Assembly (NCBI GenBank): GCA_025526935.1
Contig: JAHLKD010000002.1
Location: 165,001-229,000 of the forward strand
Reading direction: 5' to 3'
Length of the DNA: 64,000 nucleotides
Origin: Cladochytrium replicatum
Taxonomy: Eukaryota; Chytridiomycota; Chytridiomycetes; Cladochytriales; Cladochytriaceae
This document shows positions 31,174 through 40,744 of the stretch, piece by piece. The notes beneath the pieces are model-generated. The model saw nothing but the letters and a program-made list of their open reading frames with translations, was not told where the DNA came from and ran no database searches. Position 1 is the stretch's first letter. Each line of letters starts with the position of its first letter. The position numbers were made by a program, and so were the translations under genes.

Positions 31174-34100
31174 GGGCCTCCCTTGAGGGCAATAGGGTGG
31201 CCTTAGTCGACTTAGAAGATTCTCTTTCAAAGCCCATATTCACTACAACACACAGCAGGCCGTTGGCGGACGCCCCTCCCCCTGCTAGAAAGAATCAGCA
31301 TCCGAGCGCTCAGTTAAATCCACGGTATTACCGAGCATTATGTACACATTTCAACGTCTCCCCAACAGTAGATGTTTTTGGGGATGGAGCTTCAAGATTG
31401 GCAAAGCAGTTTTGGAGCAAAGATCCAATAGATCTATCAGTTGAAGGTTGTTTAGGGCCGGATCCTACCAGTTTGGGTGTTCCCTGGCCAACTGAAGAGA
31501 TTTTTTACGCAAACCCACCTCCACATCTGCTTGAGAGCTTCTTGAAAAAGGTCAGAAATCAGCGCTTAAGCTCTGCTTTATTAGTATGCCCTTATCGGAC
31601 AAGGGATCGATCATTTGCTATCATCAAAGCTTTGCTTCAAGCACAACCTGTTCAATTGCCTTTAGAGCGAGACCTATTTTTACCAAGATCGGCTCAAGTA
31701 CCATTCAGAAATCGGAGGAAAGACTTTTATCAGCAGAACAAGCCATTGCCTGATGAATGGGGTCCACCTAATTGGGGGCCGATTGGAGCTTTCTTGATTT
31801 CAGGAGACATTAAGAAATTGACATCCTTCCAGAATCTCTCAAATCAAGTGATTACATTTGAAAATTTGGAATCACGCCTGCTGAATCTTTTAGTCACCCC
31901 AAGTATTCAGCAGTTTTTGGCAGCAACACCAATCTACAACGTTGATCGTACTCCCCAAAATGGTTTGCACAAAAAGTTTTCTACGCTTATGGAGGCTATC
32001 ACCACACCTTGGAAAGATGTGATGGATGAGGTTGTTGGGGAATGTAACACTGAAGTGACATCTGCGTTGGAAACAGATAGAGATCACCCAGTCAACCCCT
32101 CACCTCCTAAGCCAGTAGTGCCATTTTGGTGCATGGGAACTATTGATCACAAAGAGCATCCAATTATTGTTGATACTGGATCATCCATTTCCGTTGTGTC
32201 GTACAATTTATATCATGAGTTGGGACTGTCTGCTCCACGACGTGAGTGTCACGAGCCACTAGAGGGCATAGGAGGTGCCAATACTGCCACTGAGGAGATA
32301 GTGTCAGATATTGTGCTCTATGCGTATGGTGGTCGTGAATTGCGGATTGCTGTCAGGTTTGTGATGGTGCAGCACTCTAGACCCCTTCTCTTACTTGGTA
32401 TGGATGTAATCCGTCCAATGTGTTTTGTCATTTGCATCCGCCCTCTTCCTCAGCCATCATTTATGCAATCACCTCGGGATCCTATGACAATTGTACCATG
32501 TTCGTCGACCCCGAACTTGGTTCTTCGCGGGGGCAGGGAGAAGAATGGGGCAAAGAAAACACTAATAGTCTCAATGTCATCGTATTCAACGATAGAACTG
32601 AAATCCTTTCAGGCCATATTCACCATTGAGAACATCTCTGAAATTGAAAAATCAGAGATTCGACAAGCACATTTGGAATCAAAGTTAACACTCTCACAGA
32701 AGCAGATTAGCACTCTCTGTGATCGTGCAGGAATTGATCCTTTTAATCCACCAGAAGTTCCAAATGCATTCCTGAAAGTGTTGCTTTCTGATGGAAGATT
32801 CAATCTTGACATGCCAAGAGTGTTGGTCAAATTGACTTTGATGGTTGTATGCAAATTTCATAAGGCTTTCTCTTATCCTGGAAATGACTTGGGAGAGTTC
32901 AAGGAATTTCCTTTTGATGTGGAATTGATAGGGAAATTACCAGTAGAGCCCCCTCCCAGGAGATTCAGCCCAAAGCAAGTGGAGGCTGCCAGGAAAGAGT
33001 TTGATACATTTGCCAGGCTCAAACGATATGGTCCGATACCTGATGCAGAGTATGTTAGCGAGGTGGTTGTTGTATTCTACCCTGAAGAATCTGGGAGAGC
33101 ACCACGTATTACCGGAGATTATACAGTATTGAATGCTCACACAAAGTTGACTCCGTACCCGTTCACTCCAATGCACTTGGTATTACGGTGGTTACAAAAT
33201 TCTTCATTTGCCGTTGCATCAGGAGGTGATCAAAATAAGGCTTTCCATCAAATTGTGTGCACAGAAAGAGCAAAGCGTTTATTAGCAATACGAATGCCTG
33301 GATCAGGGCAAGTGATTGCTCCATCACATATGCCACAGGGTCCAAAGAATGCTCCAGCTCACTTAGAAAAATGCTCAGATTTTTCATACAAAGGACTTGT
33401 ATGGAAGATAATGGTGAAATATGCTGATGATCAGAACCTGTCACAAACAACTGCATTCGAGCATGTTGATGCAGTTATCCATTGGTTACGACGGACTGTT
33501 CAGTTTGGATGGACTTTGAAGATGGCAAAGTCTTTCTTTTTGGTTGTAATGCTCAATGCACTTGGATTTGTGTTTGATCAGAAAGGCAGGAGGCCTGACC
33601 CAACCAAGTTAAGATCGGTCAAGAATTTATTGCCACCACAAACAGTTGCCGAACTTTGGATGTTTTGGGGTCTAGCCAGTTTTTATCGGGAATCAATTCC
33701 TGGCCTGCAGACAGACTACCGAATTTTATCTGATATGATCATTGAGGCTGTCAAGCGTTATCATGCAAAGCGTCCAAAGAAGAAGGTGTCTCACCGGGTC
33801 TCAGATGGCATCGCAGAGGATCTAAGGAGACAAGCTGATGTGGGGATTCAGCCTGTCAATGTTCCTGAAGATCTGATGCACAACGATGTCCTGAGGGTGA
33901 GAGAGAAAGACCGCAACATGAAGAAATTCATGGAGAGGTGTGAAGTACACCACTCAGCGGAATTTCTCAGTGCTTTTGAGAGGTTAAAGCAAGAACTGTG
34001 CAGTGATAGAGTCATAGCTGTAGTGCTACCTCCATATGAATATCTAATGTCACTGCATTTTGACACCTCCTATGTTGGAACTAATTTAACAATCATGCAA

Positions 34101-36089
34101 ACACAACCAGACATGACAACAAAACCAATTGCTTTTTACAGCAAGGCCTGTGGTCCAACAGAGATGAAGCTGTGGGCTACGGAGCTCGAAGTTTGGGGAT
34201 TAATTACGGGACTGGAAAGTGCTGAAAGAGCCGGCTTCCTGTATGGGGATTTCCCTTTCTCAATTGTTGTAGATCATGAAGCTTTGCTGTGGTTGAAGAA
34301 TTACCAAGGTTCCAACAGAAAATATGCACGAATGTGTTTGAAATTTATGGAATACGCAGATCGCGCTGTAATTGTGCATAGGCCAGGCTACCTGCATGTT
34401 GTTCCAGATGCTTTGTCACGGTTGCCTCGTACTGAGGACTCTTGGTCAGTAACACGTTCAGCTTTGTATGCAATGGATGGTTCCATTGCTGTATCTAGTT
34501 GGATGCTGCATTGCAGTCAAAACTCCAAGCGGGAGACTTATCAGACGAGTGTGGGAACTGTAGGACCCCATACCCTGATAGAATTGTTACAGAATGAACT
34601 GCAAAAAACTCAATATGAACCAGCACAGCGTTATCTAGCAATTATAGAAAAAAATAATGGAGATTTGAAGCAGTGCAGTGAGCAAGAGCGAGTCTTTGCC
34701 ACCTCTTGGGAATTTATAGATAATATTCTGTATCATAATGCTGGAGGTTGGAAGGTATTTGTACCAACTGAGGTTGCCGAAGCAACTATCCTCCAGGATA
34801 GACATGAAAGAGGTGGTCATTTTTCTGCTGAAAAAATGTTTGCTGCATTAGCTACAGTCTTCTGGTTTCCAAAGATGCTGCATAAGATCAGGAGATGGGT
34901 CAAAGGTTGCCAGGTGTGTCAAGATCATGCCCGAGCACCCCCTCATTCAACTTTCCTCCGGAATATTGCAGCCATAACTGGTCGTTGGGCTCATTCATCT
35001 TTAGACAATGCAGGTCCATTCTGTGGTTGTCATCCATTGATTGGCATTCTTGTTGTAGTCTGCTGCTTCTCTTCACGATGTCATCTCTACAAGTGTAACA
35101 TCAACCCAACATCCGAAGAAGTTGGCAATTTGATATACGAGAGATATTATCCACTCCATGGTTTACCAGAGAGATTCACATCAGATAGAGGATCTGCCTT
35201 TGTTAGTGGGATGACGCAGACAGTCCTGAAGCGATTGGGAATCGAGCAGCATTCTAGTACAGCTCATCATCCACAGGCTAATCCATATGCAGAGAGCACA
35301 GTGAAATTGGCAGTTGCAGTTCTATCCAAATTAGCTGATGCAGTGTACGATGGGGATGACTGTGGGTTAGCATGGGAGCGTTACCTTCCGATGGTTGAGT
35401 TCGCAATCAATTCACAAGTTCGAGCCAGTAATGAACCTTTGGGAGTTACCAGATTTGAACAGGATTTGGGATATAATCCCACTGGTCCAGGAGCCCTTAT
35501 CGATTCGTCAGAACATCGTGCCCTACTGTCAGCTGATGCAGAAAGACTAGTCGATCGATTGAGGGAATTGCAAATCCAGTGCACTACACTTTATTCAGAA
35601 TATCAGGAGTATTATAAAAGAGCTCAGGACACTAAGAGGCCAATTCCAATATTCAAAGTTGGAGACGATGTTATGCTCACCACCAAGCATATGAAGTTCT
35701 ATCAACGGAAACTATCGGAATCTTGGGTTGGTCCATTTGTCGTTGAGGAAGTGGGCAAGTATGACACCTACCGTCTTGCACTTCCCAAAAAGTTTTCTCG
35801 TGTCAATCCTTGGTTTCATGTTTCAATGTTGAAGAAGCATGAACCTCCTGCTCCCCGGCAGCAAGGTCGAGATAGGCCAGAACCGGAGCTCGAAGAAGAT
35901 GGTGAATGGTATGAAGTCGAACGAATAGTGGCTCACCGGAAACATCGCGGGAAACTCCAGTTTCGTGTGCGTTGGTTAGGCTATCCGCCCTCTGATGACT
36001 CCTGGGAACCTGCTGACGAACTGGAAGAACATTCAGCTGACACTGTTGCAGAGTATAAGGAGCGTGCAGGTGTTTTCATTCTTTTTTGA
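31158..36089 (+). CDS. Pol of the chromovirus (MT-like, protease, RT, RNase H, integrase, chromodomain)
   Basis: One open frame of 1643 codons, with no ATG near its start, in the -1 frame relative to gag. It is therefore probably made as a Gag-Pol fusion. Domains in order: an N-terminal methyltransferase-like region (nt 31317-31770; DVFGDGASRLAKQFW, ANPPPHLL, ALLVCPYR). Aspartic protease (DTGSS near 32173, LLLGMDVI near 32394). RT (GGDQNKAFHQI, MPQGPKNAPA, YADD near 33420). A basic insertion (33738-33960). RNase H (FDTS, ELEVWGLI, VDHEALLWLK, PDALSRL). Integrase zinc domain (H-x4-H near 34804, CQVC near 34911) and catalytic D, D, E near 34998, 35180 and 35290. A GPF module (GPFVVEEV) and a C-terminal chromodomain (EWYEVERIVAHR, WLGYPPSDDSWEP) complete it. 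No stop or frameshift interrupts any of these. Confidence 0.95.
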   Translation, partial: GGFLLRASLEGNRVALVDLEDSLSKPIFTTTHSRPLADAPPPARKNQHPSAQLNPRYYRALCTHFNVSPTVDVFGDGASRLAKQFWSKDPIDLSVEGCLGPDPTSLGVPWPTEEIFYANPPPHLLESFLKKVRNQRLSSALLVCPYRTRDRSFAIIKALLQAQPVQLPLERDLFLPRSAQVPFRNRRKDFYQQNKPLPDEWGPPNWGPIGAFLISGDIKKLTSFQNLSNQVITFENLESRLLNLLVTPSIQQFLAATPIYNVDRTPQNGLHKKFSTLMEAITTPWKDVMDEVVGECNTEVTSALETDRDHPVNPSPPKPVVPFWCMGTIDHKEHPIIVDTGSSISVVSYNLYHELGLSAPRRECHEPLEGIGGANTATEEIVSDIVLYAYGGRELRIAVRFVMVQHSRPLLLLGMDVIRPMCFVICIRPLPQPSFMQSPRDPMTIVPCSSTPNLVLRGGREKNGAKKTLIVSMSSYSTIELKSFQAIFTIENISEIEKSEIRQAHLESKLTLSQKQISTLCDRAGIDPFNPPEVPNAFLKVLLSDGRFNLDMPRVLVKLTLMVVCKFHKAFSYPGNDLGEFKEFPFDVELIGKLPVEPPPRRFSPKQVEAARKEFDTFARLKRYGPIPDAEYVSEVVVVFYPEESGRAPRITGDYTVLNAHTKLTPYPFTPMHLVLRWLQNSSFAVASGGDQNKAFHQIVCTERAKRLLAIRMPGSGQVIAPSHMPQGPKNAPAHLEKCSDFSYKGLVWKIMVKYADDQNLSQTTAFEHVDAVIHWLRRTVQFGWTLKMAKSFFLVVMLNALGFVFDQKGRRPDPTKLRSVKNLLPPQTVAELWMFWGLASFYRESIPGLQTDYRILSDMIIEAVKRYHAKRPKKKVSHRVSDGIAEDLRRQADVGIQPVNVPEDLMHNDVLRVREKDRNMKKFMERCEVHHSAEFLSAFERLKQELCSDRVIAVVLPPYEYLMSLHFDTSYVGTNLTIMQTQPDMTTKPIAFYSKACGPTEMKLWATELEVWGLITGLESAERAGFLYGDFPFSIVVDHEALLWLKNYQGSNRKYARMCLKFMEYADRAVIVHRPGYLHVVPDALSRLPRTEDSWSVTRSALYAMDGSIAVSSWMLHCSQNSKRETYQTSVGTVGPHTLIELLQNELQKTQYEPAQRYLAIIEKNNGDLKQCSEQERVFATSWEFIDNILYHNAGGWKVFVPTEVAEATILQDRHERGGHFSAEKMFAALATVFWFPKMLHKIRRWVKGCQVCQDHARAPPHSTFLRNIAAITGRWAHSSLDNAGPFCGCHPLIGILVVVCCFSSRCHLYKCNINPTSEEVGNLIYERYYPLHGLPERFTSDRGSAFVSGMTQTVLKRLGIEQHSSTAHHPQANPYAESTVKLAVAVLSKLADAVYDGDDCGLAWERYLPMVEFAINSQVRASNEPLGVTRFEQDLGYNPTGPGALIDSSEHRALLSADAERLVDRLRELQIQCTTLYSEYQEYYKRAQDTKRPIPIFKVGDDVMLTTKHMKFYQRKLSESWVGPFVVEEVGKYDTYRLALPKKFSRVNPWFHVSMLKKHEPPAPRQQGRDRPEPELEEDGEWYEVERIVAHRKHRGKLQFRVRWLGYPPSDDSWEPADELEEHSADTVAEYKERAGVFILF

Positions 36090-36145
36090 GTTTATCTGAT
36101 GACATGAGCTTTGGTGACCCAAAAGCTCATCTTCGAGGGGGCACC

Positions 36146-36614
36146 TGTTAAATTCTGTGTACCCTTGGAGGGCTTACCCATTGTTTTGTGCAATAGGCTT
36201 TTCTCTTGGGCTTGAGAAGTTTTTATGCTATTGCTCGATTTATGTTTTGGGCAGTCATGCTGTTTATTTTCTTTATTGTAATTGTTGAATATTCTTCTGT
36301 GTGGGAATATTTATTGCGGTGTGAGGGTGGCTGGTTCCTTGAGACAGTGGAACAAACCAAACACTCACACACCACAGGTATAAATAAAGGAGACAGTGGA
36401 ACAAACCAAACACTCACACACCACAGTCTTCCTGGTTAGCAATCCCAGCCTTGATTTGTATTAGCCACAGAGTGCTTGTGTGCAACAAGGGAATTTGCTT
36501 TATCATCACCCCATATTCAACTGGGCCAAGAGACGGAACCTGGAGCTGTTGTGCTAGCTAAAGTACAGCTAAACACGCCCTACCGCTGCCAGGAGAAGCC
36601 CTTGGTTTTTAACA
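36146..36614 (+). repeat. 3' LTR of the chromovirus
   Basis: 469 bp, appearing identical to the 5' LTR including both 37-bp internal repeats. The end TAACA is followed by the second copy of the target site GGCAG (36615-36619). Confidence 0.97.
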
Positions 36615-36768
36615 GGCAGGGCGAAAGACAGCATTCATCTTGCAGTTTGAGACAAAACATGGGTACTGGATCACAAGAGGAAGCGGTTGATCCTGGCAGA
36701 CCCATCTGGCAGTTTGCGATCGATGTAAGAACAGCCAGCACAAGCAACAGGAACACCGTAGGGTACAT
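36615..36768 (-). pseudogene. 5' half of a secreted Cys-rich gene split by the retrotransposon
   Basis: An ATG at 36768 starts a strong signal peptide (MYPTVFLLLVLAVLTSIANC) and then a short mature region with Cys residues spaced as C-x6-C-x6-CC-x3-C. The reading frame runs into the LTR exactly at the target duplication. Skipping the element and one target copy, it continues in frame at 28310 on the minus strand for a further 20 codons and five more Cys. The original product would be 71 residues with ten Cys, nine or ten of them in the mature part. Such proteins are usually secreted and disulfide-bonded; the function is unknown. The gene is now disrupted. Confidence 0.85.
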
Positions 36769-37279
36769 TTGGTCAATGGACCCGGACCTGACTCAAAAGA
36801 CCCTAAAAACCCGCTGATCCTTAGGTGATATCAGCTTGCTGTATCTGGATATACGGAATGCGAATATGTGTGGGAATGGCGTGGGAACCTTTGAAAGGTA
36901 ATATTGTATCAGCGGACGTGCACGAGGAATAACGTAGTTGACATGGGACCAGCAATGGCCGGACTCCTGAACGTGGACACTTGAAAATGGAAGGAAGTAA
37001 CATCGTTGGTCAATTAAGTCACCACTGCACACAAGGTGGGAATTGGTATTCTTGCAAATCTCCCAAATGATCAAGGCGACAATGCATTTGCGCAGGAGAG
37101 ATAGATGCACCAGCTTAGCACTGCTAGATCACATCCTGACTGCGCAGACACCTCCATTTTCTACGCCCACGCCCCATTTGCCTTCCTCAGACTGTGAATT
37201 TTATGGAGCAAAATGGCTCCAAACAAAACACGCGTGCTAACCACACCAAAAACCTGCTTGCTGTAAGTAAGAAGTCGAG

Positions 37280-39100
37280 TGTTTTATAAGAGATTCTGCA
37301 GATTCAGGTAGATCACCGCTGCAATGGAACTAAAGGGATGCTGACTATTTGATCAACGGACTCTATTCTGCTTCAGACATACGACTTTGGTATCAAAAAT
37401 TCAAAGCAAGCGGCCACAGCTACGACTCAGAGGACTTCATCAGCAACTGTCAAACAAATCGTGATGAATGCGGCCTAAGATTTGTTCTTCAAGGGTTGAT
37501 CGGCTGACTTAACTCTGACAGCAAGCTAGTTCATCAAGCCCTGAATGAAGTTCATGGATGAATGCAGTGCTCATCTGCTCGTTGATGGTCGCTTGGAACT
37601 CGTCAACCTTTGCAGTGAAAGGCATTCCTCTGCAAATGCCGTACTTGTGTCCCTGCCGCCTGTAAAAGTCCAGAAATGTTGTTCCTTCTGAAAGGAAGAG
37701 CTTTTCAAGTAATCCATTCGATAGGCATTTGCTGCTGTTATGAACTCTGTTCGTCCACTGAGAAAGGACAAAACAGGTCCCCAAACAGTCAGAACGACTG
37801 TTGAACATGACAAAAGATCTTGAAGAGACGGAAATGAACGAGAGAAGGACCCGCATCGCAGCAGAAGTGCAAGAGAAGGCTCTCATTGATGAATTGGGCA
37901 GGGCGAGTGCATTGATTCAGCACGGCAAGCACGGAGAGCTAGCAAGATTCAGGGAGATCACCGCTGCAATGGAAAGGGAGAAGCAGGCGGCTTCCCAGGA
38001 GATTTCACAATGGAAATCACGTGTGACTGCCCTGGAGGGAGAGCTTGCTGCTCCGAAACAACAGGCTGGTCATTCAGAAGCTGCAGCACACCAATAAAAA
38101 CGGGCGGCCCAATAAGCATATCGTCAGCTATCAAGGGGATTGGTAGAATTCCGAAGGTACATCGAACCAGTTCTCCAACGAGTTCCCTTGCATTGCTTAG
38201 CCTGCAGCAGCACCGTCGTACGGCTATCCTTTTGCTGAAAGAGGTCATCCAGGGTATCTGCTTCCAGATGCATAAGATCAATGAGGTTATTTATGACCTT
38301 CAATTGCTGTCTCTTCCACCATCAATCAAGTACGTCAGCCTTAACTACAAAGTCCTCTCCCGAAATGAGTTCTTACAGCCCATATTTGTTGAATCTGACG
38401 ACCACTCAAGCTGAACATCAACTTCAAGTAGCAGTGCTCGGAGTAGCCTTACTCTTAGGGTGCACATTTTGCTCAGAAACTGGATACGGCACAACAATTT
38501 GCTAAGTACGTCTGCCACTATCTATCGCATGTTCAGGGAATTAGTGGATGCATATCCTTCTGAGTGGCTAAGGTTTTGGATGGCATACATCGGGCACCTT
38601 TTATCCATAACGCTCCCTGAGGTGGATTGGAAACCTTGGAAGACAGATTTAGCCAAGGATTTCATGCTTTCAAATGACAACATCGATCGGTTCATCAGGA
38701 CTGGGTTGGCGAAGGACATAACCATTGGTGGATGGGACCCTGACGATATGAACCAGATACAAAAGCTGATTTGGGCTGTTCCACCTATCAACTTGTGATT
38801 GTTCAGTGGAGTTTTGTTTCTTTTTACGATAGTGTTTCTAAATAACACACTTTCCACACAGACACAAAGTGTTCAATGTAAATATCTGTGGACTAACTCG
38901 AGTTCAATCAATACTCTCCTGGGCAGCAAAAACCCGGTGGGTCAGGGTTGGGTACGGGGTTTCAACCACTTCGGGTCTGGGTATTCCCTTCATACCTGTC
39001 AGTGACCCGGCAAACACGACCCGACACAAAGGGTTTGATACTGGTCGCCACTTAAACCCGCACCTGACCCGGACCCGCCGAACCTTAGTGGGCAGTAATT
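37280..39100. repeat. Dispersed repeat, copy 2 (block A then block B)
   Basis: Block A at about 37310-37600 (plus) matches copy 1 at 21480-21900 in reverse. Block B at about 38730-39100 matches 21060-21430 in the same direction. The middle (37800-38800) holds disconnected open pieces: a coiled-coil stretch from the ATG at 37807 (to 38097), a piece at about 38090-38414, and one at 38530-38798 (AYPSEWLRFWMAYIGHLL, then VPPINL and stop). They look like one decayed element protein in several frames; I do not recognise it. Copy 2 is more complete than copy 1. Confidence 0.65.
38925..39095. repeat. Imperfect inverted repeat, G/C-rich fold-back
   Basis: The left arm reads CGGTGGGTCAGGGTTGGGTA and the right arm, reverse complemented, reads CGGCGGGTCCGGGTCAGGTG. 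A diverged version of the same arrangement is at about 21255-21420. The whole could fold back on itself and may be a terminal or MITE-like part of the element. Confidence 0.55.
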
Positions 39101-39173
39101 CCAAGAACAGAAATCTGATTCTTCGATGTCCAACAGTCTGCAGATATTGATACTTTTGACAGCCAACCAACAA

Positions 39174-39820
39174 TCAGACCTTTAACGAGCTCCTTCTGCT
39201 TTTATTGTAAAGCTCAATCTCATTTTGCTTCACCTTTTTGCAGCTTTTGGTGTAAAGCTTGGCGAAAGTCTTCAGCATGCCGACAAAAGCTTGTTCTCCA
39301 CAATGGTAAAAACCGGATTGTCTGCAGGAATCCCATCCAAAATCAACCGCCACACTATTTCTAGATTGAACACAAAGTCTTGCTGCTTCTCCAGCAGTCC
39401 AAAATTCAATTTCTCTGTCCCTTCGAGATGGTGTCCAACAAGCGAAGCGACCTGATACTTCCATGGTTGTTTTCAGATGTTGGAGAAAGGTTTTTGTTGA
39501 TCCCATCTTGTCGACTTTCTGGCTCCACTTGCGCTTTGCAACCAAACACATTCTGTGTCCATTATCAACCTTAAAGTAATCCTTCGCTATGCCGCCTCAA
39601 CTACTTTTATACATGCTTATCTACATCTGCGCCTGATGAAAGCATTGATAGTTGACCCAATCCACCTGCATGCTCCTGTCGCACTGGAGTGTCAGCAACA
39701 CTAATGTTGGCTTGAGCCCCTGTTGCACACTGGGAACCCGGGCCCAAGTCGCTGGAGTCATTTGAAGAAGATGTTGAGCCGGGTTCTCGAGGGCTGTTGT
39801 TGCCATTGTGCTCTGACATA
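39174..39820 (-). pseudogene. Decayed hAT-like transposase, N-terminal part
   Basis: Two open pieces in different frames on the minus strand. The upstream piece (39819-39607) is disordered and Ser/Gly-rich (REPGSTSSSNDSSDLG). The downstream piece (to 39174) reads RKWSQKVDKMGSTKTFLQHL, which resembles the end of a BED-type zinc finger (STKTFLQHL), and later AFVGMLKTFAKLYT, which resembles the hAT region after the finger. The Cys pair of the finger is degraded and no catalytic core is present. Assigned on general pattern only. Confidence 0.4.
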
Positions 39821-39840
39821 CGTCTGCGTTTGTCCTTCAA

Positions 39841-40744
39841 GCTGCCTCCCTTGTCAGATGCCTCTGAAGTTCAGGGCGCTGCAGACTTCGCTTCTGTGTG
39901 TCAAGCTGGTGACTGTCTACAAGTCTTTGGCTTGCGTTGGAGGCTGCCTTACGCTTTGGTCCATTTCAGGAGCCTCTTGTGTATTGCTCCAGAAGCCCGA
40001 TGGACTCCATAATTCAGACAGCATAACCCAAGCTGTCAAAGACCATAGTAGCATGACCCAAGGTGCAATATACAATCATAAATGTCGATAACGTGATGTA
40101 ATTTCATGTTTCGTATTGTTCTAGGAGATGTCCTTCTTTGATTTCGCCCCCTATGAGCATCTGGATTTATTAGGGTTTGTATCGAATTTGGTATATGGGG
40201 GAACAAGTGCCATCACCTATCAGTACGTTGAGTCAATTCAAACACAGTGCCATAAATCAATGGTGTGGCAATCCGGTAGCGAGAATCCATCGGGTTGATC
40301 CGGTAACAGTAACCATTGGAGGAAATCCGCAACCATATTCGGTGATGATGTTGACCAAGCAGATAAACTGATCCATCCTTCACGCCCAAGTATTTCAGCC
40401 GCTCGCTGATTCCCTTCCGGATCGGTAGGCATCCCCTTAACCAACCACTGTCCCCGAATTCATTACAAGTGTTAAGTCTGCCCGTGGGAGCACAGGGGGC
40501 TACCAGGAGTCTGCATCTAACCAGCCAAGCACAAATATTGTGCCAGGGCCACCAAAATATTTTTTGTAACACCAATCATTCAAAGCTGCACAACATGGCA
40601 GTAAACCACACAGAGAGAATGGGTGTATTTTAAGAATGAAGAGGCACAATGCGTTTTATGCAATTCTTTAATGAAAACGGTGCAAAAAAATGTTTTAAGT
40701 GTTTGGTAATATACCCCCAAAAGGCAACATCGTGCTCGTGTGTA
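39841..40744. other. Intergenic stretch, no gene seen
   Basis: No convincing frame on either strand. It contains the upstream region of the coiled-coil gene that starts at 40745. Confidence 0.35.

Larger units (their letters stand above)
28316..36614 (+). mobile_element. Complete Ty3/gypsy chromovirus LTR retrotransposon
   Basis: An 8299-bp element bounded by 469-bp LTRs (TGTTA...TAACA) and flanked by a perfect 5-bp target duplication GGCAG at 28311-28315 and 36615-36619. The two LTRs are identical wherever I compared them line by line (offset 7830), which implies a recent insertion. The interior holds gag (28933-31173) and pol (31158-36089) in a -1 frame relation with no stops. The domain order protease, RT, RNase H, integrase, chromodomain places it with the chromoviruses. 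A G-rich polypurine-like tract (GAGGGGGC) precedes the 3' LTR at about 36136-36143. Every catalytic motif looked at is present, so the copy may be active. Confidence 0.97.

Noticed and set aside
33415-33430. YADD instead of YIDD/YVDD taken as an inactivating RT change
   Set aside because: Both catalytic Asp residues are present and small residues are tolerated at the second position, so it is a variant rather than a defect.
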